Below are positions 34,526 through 47,000 of a DNA stretch of 64,000 nucleotides, piece by piece (position 1 is the first letter of the stretch; the number at the start of each line of letters is the position of its first letter). The notes under the pieces were generated by a model. It was not told the DNA's origin. It saw nothing but the letters and a program-made list of their open reading frames with translations, and did not search any database. Source of the DNA: Cryptomeria japonica (Eukaryota; Streptophyta; Pinopsida; Cupressales; Cupressaceae); the NCBI RefSeq assembly GCF_030272615.1, contig NC_081413.1, forward strand, positions 558,211,136 through 558,275,135. The letters run 5' to 3'. The position numbers were made by a program, and so were the translations under genes.

Positions 34526-36370
34526 TCTATTTATGTACACACATTTTTGTGATGAGATATTGGTGATTTCTGCAATGTATATTTGTGATGTATCTCATAT
34601 ATTTTGTGATATCATTGTACCTTGGACATTGATCTTGTTTTGATGATATGATATGTAGTTGATTCTATTCGCTCTACATGACCTATGAAATGATGGATGC
34701 ATTCTATTTGATATATGATTATGATGTGCAATTTACTTTCATGATGTATGCTTGATGTATGCTTTAATTTTTATATGCTTATGAATTCTAGATGATAGAT
34801 ATATGATGATGCAGTATTTACATGATGTAGGCAAATGCAAATATGTATGGTGATGCTTATAATTTCTATGTGATGTTTGCGCAATGCAATGCTTTCTATG
34901 TTTATGATATTTTTATGATTCTTTCATGCATGTTATTATGAGATGGATGCAATGCAATGCAATGGTGATACCTTATATGATTTGAGATTAGATGAATGTC
35001 ATGCAATGATCTTACTAAATGAATGAATGAGTTTATGCTTTACATGAATGATGCCTTGGTATGCAATGGTTATATGAGATGAACTAACTTATCATGTAGG
35101 ATGAATGAATTGATTATTTTTGTCATTGTCCAATGTACTCAATCACGTAATAAGAGAGATAACACCATGTTAGCTTTGGCCTTGGAAAAGATGAGCATTG
35201 TGATCCCATGCAGAATGAAATGCAAATCTATCTTAAAATGCAAATGCAAAAAAAATGGAATGCAATGCAGTGATCAGACCGGTCATGGAGTCATTGCTTT
35301 GTTTCATCATTGAGCCTTTAAAATGTAGAAAGTGAGTGCAAACATCAATGGTATAATTGAACCATGATGACTTGAGCACTACTTTCCTGGGTTTTGATAT
35401 TGCAAGTTAGCACAAGCATCGAAGTATAATTGAACCAAGATGACTAGAGTGTTGCTTGTGTAAAACAGGCAGTATTAACCATTTCTATATGCAAGTCTGA
35501 AATGTTTTTGATGATACTCTGATGATCATTTCCTTAGACAACTTTGCACATATTAATGATTAATTTACATGCAGTAGACAAGAAAAATATCATGCTCCTT
35601 CCTCATTCCTCTAGTCAAAGACATCCTAGAGTTACTCAGAAATCATGATAGCGAAAATCAAAATAAAATAGTTGAACCATTATTGCCAAAGTGTTAAAAT
35701 CACGAGTCAAGATATATCATCCATTGATATGTGTTTTGTCATGTTTAGATTGATATGTGATAGTTAATGGTTGACAATGTGATCTTATGTTCAATGTTGA
35801 ATGTATCTCAGTTTTTTGCTTGACAAGCATTGTCTAACTATTGTTCTACCTGCTTGATTAAGCTTAAAATGATCAAAACTTTTTGCCCCCAGCCAGGTTC
35901 AAGATTTTGCCCCCAACCTAGAAACAAGCCTTATTATGATATAGTCAATGATCCAAACCATGATGAGAAATCACTTGGGATGCCTGTGTATGTACAAAGA
36001 CTTTATGATGAATATGAACAATGTTCATGGAAAAGAATGCAAGCGGAAGAAAGTGTGAACCAATAGATGGCAGAGCTAGCCGACAGATAGCGCCTGTTTG
36101 CCAGGTTTTCACCATCTGTTTTTATTGCACTTTTTCTCATATTTGATTTTTTATTGTTTTTGGATTTTCTATTTTTTCACTGTTTTTGGATTTTTCTGCT
36201 TTTTCACTGTTTTTGGATTTTTTGCTTTTTCATTGTTTTGGGATTTTTTGCTTTTTTACTGTTTTTGGATTTTTTGCTTTTTCACTGTTTTTGGATTTTT
36301 TACTTTTTCACTGTTTTTGGATTTTTTACTTTTTCACTATTTTTGAATTTTTAAGTAATAACTCGTTTAA
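34526..36370 (-). other. Post-pol spacer of element C
   Basis: Noncoding, rich in ATG-containing simple sequence (ATGATG, GCAATGCAATG). The conserved motif GTGAAAACCTGG lies on the minus strand near 36105-36117. At 36140-36345 there are about eight copies of a 27-bp unit (CTTTTTCACTGTTTTTGGAT). A 78-codon frame at 35830-36066 is not recognised and is probably chance. Confidence 0.6.
36140..36345. repeat. 27-bp tandem repeat, about 8 copies
   Basis: T-rich unit with core TTTTTCACTGTTTTTGGA. It produces three overlapping hydrophobic frames that are repeat artefacts. Confidence 0.88.
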
Positions 36371-37350
36371 TCATTTAAGTTGTCTATGAATATGTCCATT
36401 TTTTCATACTCTGGCACTGTACGAGGATACCTCGAAGCTAACTGCCTCCATCATTGTAAGAATGTCATGAAGGGTTCTCCACTCTTTTGTTTTGTGTTAC
36501 ACAGGTCTAGCATGGTTACTTCATGTTGGATGTTATAAGAGTATTGTGAAACAAACTTATCCACCAATTCTGAGAATGATTTGATTCCAGGTGTAAGTTT
36601 GGAGAACCATTCCATAGCTAGTCTAGCTAAGCTTTTCGGAAATAGTATCATTAAGTATGTATCCTCATGTGCAAACTCCATACTCATTGTGCAAAATTCC
36701 CTTATATGATCTTGAGGGTCAGTGCTTCCATCATATTTTTCATATCTAGGAGTTTCGAAACCTATAGGAAGTGGTCTCATGTTTAGGTTTTTGTTGAATG
36801 GATAAGGACATATTTCTCAAAGTGAGTATCTTCTAACATTTCCTCTTTGCATATCTTGAATTTGTGTTTCTAGTGTTTGTATTTGTTGTGTGAGAGTTCT
36901 GATAGGATTATCCACATGATTTGTTCTTGCATAGCCATGATTTTGCATTCTAGGAGGATCTTGATCTCTTCTGATATCATCTCTATCCCTTCTTGTATCC
37001 TCATTGGTTTGAGCGTTATTTAGAATTTCTACTTCATCCCTTGTGGGAATGTAAGTTTGCTCATTGTTTCTAGTGTTGCTAGGAATTGACGTGTCATTGA
37101 GTTTGAGACCAAAAATATCCTCGTATTGTTCGTTATTAAGGGGGGGTTCATTTCTCTTTTGTGTCAATTTGTTCACATCAAAATCTTGGGGGAGTTTAGC
37201 ACCAGTTTTTGCTAACATTAGGAAATATTTTCCTTTTTCTCCCTCCAATATTTTCTACATAAATTTATTGAATTGAGGATTTTTTTGATATCTCTGACAT
37301 GTTGTTCTGTTGTTTCCTCTTCAACTTGTATTTCATCTTCGTGTTCCATG
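36371..37350 (-). pseudogene. gag: Truncated Gag of element C
   Basis: On the minus strand the N-terminal part (GKYFLMLAKTGAKLPQDFD) matches element A Gag. A charged Arg/Asp-rich linker follows, then TLTQQIQTLETQIQDMQ and the gag domain (YDGSTDPQDHIREFC, MEWFSKLTPG, YSYNIQHEVTMLDLCNTKQ). The frame decays at about 36451. Its last recognisable residues (FIDNLND) lie near 36375, after which the sequence jumps to the post-pol spacer. The zinc knuckle and everything downstream are deleted. Stops include a TAG near 37257. Confidence 0.85.
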
Positions 37351-40300
37351 TTTCTATAGTCTTCAATTATTTCAAATGTGTCTATTTCTATTTTTGTAAT
37401 CTTTCATCTCTGAGCCCTGGTTAGAACGAGCATACACATGTCTTGAATGTTTTTCGAGGTTTAAATCTTGTTTAATGTGTTATAATAAGTGACAAATTGT
37501 TGAGGTTAAATTTGTGGATGGATAGACACAAAATGATCTTTTCAAGTATTTGCTTGTTTGCAAGTTTTTTGATCTTAGTTTTGGAGTGCAAATTTTGTGA
37601 TTTTTGATATGACCAAGTTCAAATAGGAACGATATATCTTATGATAAAGAATGAGGTTATTTTGATCAACCGTTGTAGTTTTGTGATTAAAGGATGATAG
37701 ATCCTAATGAGAAACTATGTTTGAATGATCAGTTTATCAAAGACAATGTGGTGTTGCACTTTAAGGTGTTTGATCTTTAACTTGTTTGAGGTGAATACTT
37801 GAGACTTTTGTGTGTCTTGTTCTTGAATCTGTTTTGACAGAAGATAACCTTATTGAATGACCCAACAAGATGACCTACTCTCTATGTTTGACTGTTTGAG
37901 AAATGGGTTGTTTTTGTTTTCTAATTTTGATGCAGTTTACCAAAAACGCTGACAAAGTGACCAGGAACTCTGCTATACTGACCAGAAACGCTGAGAGACA
38001 GACCATAAACACTGTTCTGCACCCTAGAAACACTGACAAATAGACCAAAAACACTGACAAACAGACCAGGAGCACTGACAAATAGACCAAAAATGCTAAC
38101 GGACAGACCAGAAACTCTATTTTGCACACCAGAAACGCTGACAAACAGACCAAAAACTCTGTTTTGCACACCAGAAACGCTGACAAACAGACCAGAAACT
38201 CTGCTTTGCAATACAGTGACTTTAAAGGTCAAATAATGATGTGTATACTTAGCAAATTTGGTGTTTGAACTTAGGAGATTGTTCTTTTGACCTCATTTTG
38301 TGATTTTCAGACTCAGAAAATGGATATGTAGACCTAGCAAGCACAAACTAGGATATTTGATGCTGCAACATGAGCAATTTGATATGCAACTCACACGAGT
38401 TGTTGATTAGACGAAGGGATCTTACCTTTAGACCAAGAGAGCTACTGTTTAGACCAGGAACTCTACTATACTGACTAGAAACGCTACCAAATGGACCAGA
38501 AATGCTGGCAAAATTATTAAAAACACTGACAAACTGATCAGAAACTCTGTTAAACTGACCAGAAACTTGAATGTTTAGACCAGAAACTCTGATGTTTAGA
38601 CCAAAAACTCTAATGTGTTCAACCTTGGAGAGTTAATGTTAAACTATGAGAAATTTGACATTCGTACCAAAACATCTGACGTTCGGACTAGAAATGCAAC
38701 TGTTTGGACCATAGGTGTGACAGTTTGAACTGCAGATGCGACTGTTTAAAATTTGGATGCGACTGTTTTGACCAAAAGTGCTAATGTTGGACTGTGAATA
38801 CGAGTGTTTGGACTGATAAAGCTAATGTTTGGACTGTGAATGTGACTGTTTGGACCGTGGATGCGACTGTTTTGACTGAAAGAGCTAACCTGCTGTGAAA
38901 CTTGTGAATTTGACAGTTTGAAGTTTGAGTTTTCAATGTTTGTTGTATTTCAATGGATGATATCTTGACTTGACTTACAAACACAGAATTCAGATTGTAT
39001 TTTTGTCCCAAAGGACACATAAAGTGTATGTTCAATAAGCTTTAAAGAAAGCCCAAGTTTTCATGGGTTTTGAACAATTTGAAAACACATCAATCACTCT
39101 ATCCTAAGGAGATTGGCTGAGAATGAAAACCTTTGCTTGCTGACTTAGGTACACACCCAAAAGCTAATCAGAATACGGCCACTGAGTCTCACACAATGGA
39201 TTCTCAACGCCGTATTATTTGACTCCAAACACTAATGGGGGCACGATATGGCAAGTGTCTTGGAAGAGTTACTATCTCTCTTGCACAAAGATTATCACCC
39301 TTTTAGAGGTGAATCAAGTAGCTTCTAATTTACTTGGAACTAGTAAGGGGTCCGTTCAGCGCGTCAGGGTATAAACTCAATTAAGAGGTCTCCCAGCCTT
39401 GAAAACCAAGGTTTGATATACCCAAAGGTACGGAGGAGAGCTATTCCTGAGCACTGTCACTGCTTTGATTTTCATAAAAAACACATTTATTTTATAGTGG
39501 GTTGAAGTACTTGGCATTAGCGGTTCCCACTTAGGTCGTTCCCCTCTCACCGGCCTTAAGGGCTAAGAGTTAATAACTCCTCGGGAGGGCAGGCCTGCTA
39601 AAGAAATGCACTATTGAAAGCAAAGGATGAGTCTGGTTTTCTGATCACCTAAGAAAGGTGAGAGCATACTCGCCTATCATCAAAATACATAAGACATGTT
39701 TGTTCATTTCCATTGTAATTAGTCTATGTGCCTAATTTAACAAGTATAAGTGCAAAATCCTGCGGTTGCAAACAAAGTTAGTAGTTTATGTTGCATTCTT
39801 TGATGGTGAAATAGTTTATGACTCCAATCTTTCACAGCGAAATAAGTACCTACAAAACCAACAATTTGCAAATTAGGTTCGGGAAAATGATAGTCTAGAA
39901 GCATAAATGAGAAATGCAACATACAATTTTTGTAAAATCAATAAAAAAACTAAAAACACCATCAAATTGACCAAGAACGCCATCATATGTGCCAAGAACG
40001 TGGCTCTACACACCAGAAACGCTGATCTGCACACCAAAAAAGTTGTTCTACACACCAGAAATGTTGTTCTGCACACTAGAAACATTGTTAAATAGACTGA
40101 AAACGCTGACAAATGTACTAAAAATGCCACCATACATACCAAAAATGCTAAAGTACAGACTGAAAGCGCTAAAGTATAGAAAAACATAAAAACAGAGTTG
40201 AGGAATCTCCCATAAAAGCCATTTGAGGAGCCAGAATGCCACAATAGAGACCAAGAACGTTATTCGGGAGCCCAAGAGAGCTAATCTGCATTTTGAAAAA

Positions 40301-40359
40301 GCTAATCAATTGTTAATGAAATTTCCTGCAAGCAAACTTGTTAGAGATCAAAGGGGCTA
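37351..40359 (-). other. Leader of element C with two repeat blocks
   Basis: Noncoding. About 37925-38230, 38440-38900 and 39950-40300 consist of degenerate copies of a roughly 20-21 bp unit (plus strand GACCAGAAACGCTGACAAA and variants). Between them, about 39370-39600 resembles the leader core of element A. The frames called over the repeats (Phe/Leu/Val-rich) are artefacts of the 21-bp period. Confidence 0.65.
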
Positions 40360-40378
40360 GGCCCCACTGTGGGCGCCA
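40360..40378 (-). other. Primer binding site of element C
   Basis: TGGCGCCCACAGTGGGGCC on the minus strand, five bases after the 5' LTR end. Same type as in element A but better preserved. Confidence 0.8.
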
Positions 40379-40383
40379 ATTAA

Positions 40384-41438
40384 TGTGATGCTAAAAATGT
40401 TGTTATTATAAGAGGCATACACATATAATGAGACAATATAATATAATTGAAAAGCTTAATTTCAAAACTAAATTAAAGATGCAAACCATAAGCCTTCCTT
40501 GAGATGTCCCATTTTCCTCTATTCTTGAGGACCTTGAAGGTGTTGGATTGATGGGCTCTCAGCAGAGCAATGACCTCCAAAATGACAACTCAAGAGTTGA
40601 GTAGCTATTTGATCATGATTGACTATGGAGATGATATGAAATGCATGCTTTAAGAAACTAGACTAACATGCTATGATAAATCCAAAAGCTAATTACTAGA
40701 TAATTGAAATGCAAATTGCCTATAGTAATGACACCTAAATTGATATGAGATGGGATCCTTATTGCTCCAAAATGGGGAATATTTATAGGAATTCCAAGGC
40801 CAAAGCTGAGGTGGCAGGAATCGACGGTCCAATTTGATCTGAAGACATCAAGGGCCAAGATTGAGGAAGTTGGAGAAGAGGACGAAGGAAGAGACACTTG
40901 TCATCTCTGTGGTGACAAGTGTCAAGGAGCCTTGCTCATGAGAGGGCAAGTGTCCAAGGGAGGAGACATGTGGAAAAAGTGCCATGTGTCTCAAGGAGAG
41001 AATATCCACACCATGGGAGGTTAGGATAAGGAGGTTAGAATGTGCAAGATAGGATAGGGTTAGTTAGACCCAAGATTAGATTGAATGGGTTAAGTTAGGG
41101 GATGGTTAGGTTAGTTGGTTAAAGTTAGGAGCCATGTGCTCATTTGAATTTAAAAATTCAAATAATTGGAAAATGGTAATTAATCTCAACAAGCTTGAGT
41201 TTGTTAATCTTAATTAGAGATTAGAAGAATTGATTAATATGGGGAGACATTAATTAATTTAGAATTAATTAATCAAAGGGGGATATTAATTAATAAATAA
41301 ATCATCTAGATTTATTTACAAGTAGATGAATAGAGAAATTAATTAAATTGCTTGTGAATTCAATTAATTGGGAAGGGGAATTAATCAAATAACTGCATAT
41401 TTAATTAACTATCTTCAGACCATTTTTAGGTGTATATA
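40384..41438 (-). repeat. 5' LTR of element C
   Basis: 1055 bp, nearly identical to 29235-30290. Its TATA box is at 40780-40787 on the minus strand. The outer end reads TATA where the other copy has TACA, a single C-to-T change. Confidence 0.93.
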
Positions 41439-41443
41439 GCTAT
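41439..41443. repeat. Target site duplication, right of element C
   Basis: GCTAT, identical to 29230-29234. Confidence 0.9.
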
Positions 41444-42449
41444 GATGGGGCATGATTATTTTTTTTGATTGTTGTATGTGGTTTATCTCTTATTAAGGTA
41501 TGTACTTGTCTCAGGATATTATAGGCAAAAGATCAAGGAGGACGTTCCGAGTCATCCATGAAAGGGGATAATCCTTATCTGTTCTACAAGCAATACTTAG
41601 GTCAACTTGATTCATTATATCAAGTTGCTTGTATTAACTTGCTATATCAAAATCCATGTAAGAAATACTCAGGTCATCTTGAATCATTATGTCAAGTTTC
41701 TTGTATTTTCTTACAACATTTTAAAGCTCAATGATGAAATCAAGCACTGTTACAAGATAACATATGAAGAATGGCAATATCATTTTTAGTTAGAGCATTT
41801 TAGATTAGCTCATTATTCATTTGCATTATAAATATTCAATGTCAGTTGCATTATAAGCATTTTATTTCATTCACAGATCAATGATCGTGAATAAAGATTG
41901 AGTATACTTGGACAAACAAAAATAATTTGCATTTGATCATTTTAGGTGCATTCATTTTTTTTCATCATAAATTTCATTTAGTTGCATTAGTTTTCATTCA
42001 ATTAAGTGCATTTCATTAATCATGTAGTGTATCGTCATTATTATTTGCATTATCATTTCATTAAAGATCATTTAGTTGCATCTTTGCACTTAGATTCATA
42101 ATCATATTATGCATAAACATTAAAGCAATCAATCGTTCATTTGCATTCCCATATAGATCATTGCATTCATATCATTTGAGTTAGTAAATCATTTTCAGTT
42201 GCATCCAAGGTCATCAAAATAAAAAATCATAAATATTTCATCATTGCATCATCATATAAAACATCATCATAATGAAGAAAAAAAAGATCATCACATCATC
42301 CACCTAATCGCTGCATCCATATAATCAATGCATATAGATCATCATAAAACAGAGTAACATGCATAATAAAGATCATCATCATATAGAGTCCATGTCTAGA
42401 TATATATCATCATAAAACAATAAAATTCCAAGTATACAATGATATTAGA
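41444..42449 (+). other. Post-pol spacer of element B, right part
   Basis: Continuation of 28480-29229 after element C. AT-rich with scattered CATCAT and TTGCAT words. No gene is seen. Confidence 0.55.
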
Positions 42450-42479
42450 TCAAAAGTACAACTGCCTCATCAATACAAA

Positions 42480-42785
42480 GTCAAGTCAAGGTTGTCTTGT
42501 ACCACTACCACCCGACTTTGTCCATCTTTGTGGCTGTGGGCGAGAAGATCCTCCAGATGCCTGTCTCCCATGATCACCACTCCTCTAAGGAGGTCCCATG
42601 ACTCCACCACTACTAGTATCCATCCTCACAATGTCAAGTCAAGGTTGTCTTGTACCACTACCAACTGACTTCGTCCGTCTTTGTGGCTGTGGGTGAGAAG
42701 ATCCTCTAGATGCCTATCTCCCATGATCACCACTCCTCTGAGGAGGTCCCATGACTCCACCGCTGCTAGTATCCATCCTCATAGT
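42480..42785 (-). repeat. 153-bp tandem duplication in the antisense gene of B
   Basis: GTCAAGTCAAGG starts at 42480 and again at 42633. The two 153-bp copies differ at a handful of bases. 153 is 51 codons, so the reading frame is preserved. Confidence 0.88.
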
Positions 42786-45094
42786 GGTATGATAACCACC
42801 TGCTCTCTGGCTCTCTACGACTAAATCCTCGTATAGTCATCGCCAACAAGAAGTCTCCTTCCCGACTCGAACTAGTGCTCTAACAATATCAACTGAGAGA
42901 GTGCCCAATCCAACCTATTGAATGTGATCAAGAAGGCCATGAGTATCCTATTGTCTCCTAATAGCTGTGTCTCTCTCTATCATGAGTGTCTATATCTATG
43001 CTCTAAGGTGATCTATCTGTGCTCTGAGACTATCAATGGTCTCCTATTGTGGCACATCCTGTTGTGGCACATGAACCTCAATACCCTCATCTCCACCTCC
43101 CTGTCCACCTGTTGGAATCTCAGTCCGAGTAGCTCTCAGAACTCGTCATCTAATGAGTGGAACATGATCCTTTGGATCCTCATCCTCTCCACCATGCGTT
43201 GCAATAACCCTAGGGTCTGGCTGAATCTGCCCAAAATCAATGCCTCTCCCACAATCCCCATCCAGTCCAGTCATCCTGCCTCCTCCTGTCAATGGCAACC
43301 CTCTTGGTGATCTCATCTCTACCGTACCAATATCCCTCTCAATCCATCCAACCTCTCTCCCACCCATAGGAAGTAGTCTCCCAATCCTGCCAACTGGTCC
43401 AAACAGTCCTCCACAGACTCTCAATCTCCCTCCTCTCTGTCTGGGTCTCCTACCGCCACCACCAACATCTCCTCCCTCATCTCCATCCCCTCCAGCCTCC
43501 TGAGCAGCTCTAAGCTCTCATCTTCGTCTTCATCTCATGATAACTGGATCATCTGAATCGTCATTCTCAACTCCTGATCTAGGAGGAGGATCTGTTGGAT
43601 TAGTAATACGAGGAAGCGGGTGTGCCAATATGTACTGAGCATAATCTGCAGTAACCCCAAGATCAAGAATGTGCATTCTCATATCATAAGATACCCTAGG
43701 AGTAGCCATAAACTCTACAGATGCTAACTCAAATGACAAAGAAGGTCCCTAATCTCGCCTATCTCTGTACCATTGTGCATATATTGTGACACCAGTAGGC
43801 ATGGGCTGAATGATACCAAACTATCTCAAAACGCGACTAATCAATTGTCTCTCAACAATGAATGGAGTCCAACCAATGAGATATCTACTTTTCATAATAA
43901 ATGGTAATGTCCATGCATCATCCATCCATGGCTCACAATCGATATAAGGTTTCCAAATAACACTGTCCAGTGAATCAAGAACCTAACGCCAATACTCCAT
44001 CTTACCCAGCTTATGCTGAGTAAGGATACCTACATATAGATAAACATATGGTTGTCTCTCACCATGAAATCTATGATGAATAGGCCGAGTAATAGTAATG
44101 TGCTCCTAGCACCAGATCTACAAAAGTGTGCATTCTGTCGACAGACTAGCACCATCATCGAAAACAACCTGATGAAGATCATTATACAAATGAGAAAGCA
44201 TACAAACACCCCATGCATATTGAGTCTAACGTTGCATCATGCTCTAAAGAATCTCACCCCAACCAATAACAAAAACTTGAGATCTCCTATCTGGACAGAT
44301 GAATCCCCCAATCAAACCTGCAAGAATCATAGGGAGAGTCTTGTAGTACATAATCATATCCTCCCATTGGATCTCTCCTCTCGAAATGCTCTCATCACCA
44401 AATATAGCTTTGTGTGCCTCTGTCCCTCCACAATCCTAAAAATCATACTGAACTAACTCACCGGTCACTGGGATGTGGAGAATCTTGTAGACATCCTCAA
44501 GTGTCACACTAATCTCACCCATGGACAGGTGGAAAGTGTTATGCTCGCTATGCCATCTCTCGGCTAATGCTGTCAACAATCCCCTATTATGGGTAATATT
44601 AGGCATGTATAACAAGTGGAGTATTCTGCATGCATCTATATGTCTCACCTCGGCCTTTGTAAGCTCTGGCACTAAGTGTCGCATCACTAGGAATTTTTCC
44701 CGACACTGGAGAACATCAAGTTTCTCCTGTTTACCAAGAGAATTCAATCATCAATCATCTATCTATCAAATCAAAGAGATCGCTAATTTCTAACATCAAC
44801 AATTGATCAATCTTTTCAAATGAAGCAAATCAGGCTATCAAATCAATTTAAACCTATCAATCATGGTTTTCTATCAATCACTGAGTTCAATCAAACTTTG
44901 CTATGCTCTTCATCAGAAACTAAATCAATTTCTTAGAGCTACTCTATCCAATCAAATCAAATCGATCAATCATTTATCCTATCAATCAACATTATCAAAT
45001 CAAACAATCAAGTACCTATTCATCACAATTGCACATCAAAATGCCTAAATCTAATCATGAAAGTGATTTTTTACTATGAAATACATCAAACACA

Positions 45095-45430
45095 TTCATT
45101 AGAAGCAAAAGCGCTAATCCTTTTAACAAAAGCGCTATTCTATTGAACGCAGGCACTAAATCATACATATGCGTGAACCTTTTTAACAAAAGCGCTAAAC
45201 CTTTGAGCATATGCGTGAAATGAACAAAAGTGCTATTTCAGCATCACAAGCGCAAACACTAAGAGCAAAAGCGTTGACCAAGCAAAAGTGCTAACATACA
45301 TCACACATGCGCTACCCTAATGAGCATATGAGCTAAACTTATCATATGCGCTAAATTTAAATGCAAAAGCGCTAAAATAGAAAACAAAAAGCACTAAACA
45401 TAATTCCAAAAACAAAAAAATTCAAAAATA
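45095..45430. repeat. GCGCTA word array inside the antisense gene intron (B)
   Basis: Around twenty AAAAGCGCTA or ATGCGCTA-type words with irregular spacing. Same word family and same intron position as in element A. Confidence 0.8.
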
Positions 45431-45650
45431 GCCCAAAAAGCGCTAAACAAATATAAAAAATCAAATGATAAGTTGCGGGAAATTCAGGATAAGATACATA
45501 CCGGATACCCATACTCAGGTGGTCGTTGATATCGTCGAATGCGCTCAAATCGATGGTTCTCCAACAGGATCACCATTTTGCCACCTCACCAAGACAATTT
45601 CTTCACAAAGCTGACAAGGATGCAAATGAAAATAAAATTAACTAAGTTAA

Positions 45651-45657
45651 TTTTATA
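45651..45657 (-). promoter_or_regulatory. TATA box of the antisense gene in element B
   Basis: AAATATAAAATT on the minus strand lies 81 nt upstream of the exon 1 ATG, nearly the same spacing as in element A. Confidence 0.5.
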
Positions 45658-45894
45658 TTTCCTATTTGGAAGGGCAATTAATGTTTTTCAATGGGGCAAT
45701 TATATTTATTTTTTATGAATAAATTTAATTGATGGACCTTTTCAATTATCATGAGATTAATCGCTTATCAAAATTATTCAACAAATTCACGATCAATCTC
45801 CTGAGGGGGCACACAATCATAATTTTTATCTCTATCAGACACATTATCGAGACTTGATTTAATCTTTGAAACAATGTTGTCTTGACATCATTTC

Positions 45895-45908
45895 AAAGAG
45901 GGGCAAAA
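45895..45908 (+). other. Polypurine tract of element B
   Basis: AAAGAGGGGCAAAA directly before TGTATACACATAAAAA. Confidence 0.9.
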
Positions 45909-47000
45909 TGTATACACATAAAAATTGGCTATGAGCAATTAAATAAAATTTTTATATTTATTTAATATTTATTCTTCTATTAAATAGTTAATTTGAAAAG
46001 ATTAATTAATTTAATTCATTTCGTGTCTTTCTATTAATTAATTTAATTGAAATATTTTATTAATTAATTCATCTATCATATTCCTTTAATTAATTAAATA
46101 TCCAATATTTAATTCTTCTTCTAATTAGTTAATTGAATATCCAATATTTAATTATCTCTTCCAATCATTTGATTATCTAATATTTAATGATTATTCTTCT
46201 ATCCTATAGTCTCAAATATTAAATAATTTCTAAATTATTTAATCCCTTATCCAACTCACCTTCCATCTCCACTTCATCTTCCCTTTGCCAACTCATTCAT
46301 CATGTGGCTAAAATAATTCAACAAAATAAAATAAATAAAACATTTATTAGCCACTTATCTTCAACCTCCAAATTTAATGAAATATTGTGTACGTACACAT
46401 ATTTCATAACTTTTTTCTATATTCTCTCCAACATCCCTACATCTTAGGAAGGACTTGAGTCCACTTGTCCTCTCATGCCTAAATCTTCTCCAACCATCCC
46501 TAGATTCCCTCAATCAGCAACCCAGTCAAAGGTGAGATGAGTGACACTTGTCTTCTCTTTCCCCCTTTCTCTCAACCTTCACCTTTGCTCACAACCATCT
46601 AAATTTGTAGATCTGATCATGATCGTTGATCCAAACCACATCATCTTATCCTCTCAAAGTCTATAAGATCAGGAGTTTGAGTTGAGAGAGAGTTAGTCTT
46701 CAAGTTAGTCTTCAAGTGAGTTTTCAAGCTAATCATTTGTGAAAACCTATGCATCCATGAGTTTTAATCTTGAAGCAAATAACATAACCATTTAACATAA
46801 TCATATAGCATTGCATATCATAGTATTAGTTAACTTTCAGTTATCAATCCATTCTTCATATGCCATCTTGGAAGCTATCAGTGCTTGTCTGAGAGCACAC
46901 CATCTGCAACCAAGAATAGTGGAGTTAGGACACAATGAGACATAAACCATGAAGGTAATATTAGTATTTTTATTTTATACGTATTTCATATAGTTTCATT
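45909..47000 (+). repeat. 3' LTR of element B (right end approximate)
   Basis: Starts TGTATACACATAAAAATTGG after the polypurine tract and shares the AATTAATTA-rich U3 of the family. Without the 5' partner in the window, the right end cannot be fixed. A plausible end is between 46900 and 47050. Confidence 0.75.

Larger units (their letters stand above)
29235..41438 (-). mobile_element. C: pol-less Tat derivative inserted in element B
   Basis: On the minus strand: 5' LTR (40384-41438), primer site (40360-40378), long leader, gag part (about 36371-37350), spacer, antisense PMD gene (on the + strand, 30823-34525), polypurine tract (30291-30304), 3' LTR (29235-30290), and a GCTAT duplication. Protease, RT, RNase H and integrase are missing: gag runs straight into the post-pol spacer. 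The near-identical LTRs (1056 and 1055 bp) suggest a fairly recent insertion. It must have moved using proteins from an intact relative. Confidence 0.92.
42450..45576 (-). pseudogene. Antisense spliced PMD (MAIN-like) gene of element B, decayed
   Basis: Exon 1 is 45502-45576 (25 codons, ATG at 45576, core HRFERIRRYQRPPEYGY), ending CCG|GTATGT. The intron is 44727-45501 and contains GCGCTA words (about 45095-45430). The acceptor is GTAAACAG and exon 2 starts at 44726 (GAGAAACTTGATG), in phase. The PMD is recognisable: LTKAEVRHIDACRILHLLYM, RGLLTALAERWHSEHNTFHL, then IGGFICPDRRSQ, WTPFIVERQLI. A Gly/Asp/Arg-rich region and a coiled-coil segment follow. The C-terminal part contains a 153-bp in-frame tandem duplication. 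Stops (for example near 44434, 43530 and 43140) break it. The upstream TATA is at the same distance as in A. Confidence 0.8.

Noticed and set aside
36098-36389. Three overlapping Phe-rich, membrane-like plus-strand frames
   Set aside because: They arise from the 27-bp T-rich tandem repeat, which is open in all three frames.
37875-38232. Hydrophobic minus-strand frames rich in FLV/SVFGL, also at 39873-40275
   Set aside because: Products of the 20-21 bp leader repeat of element C; no conserved start and they overlap in different frames.
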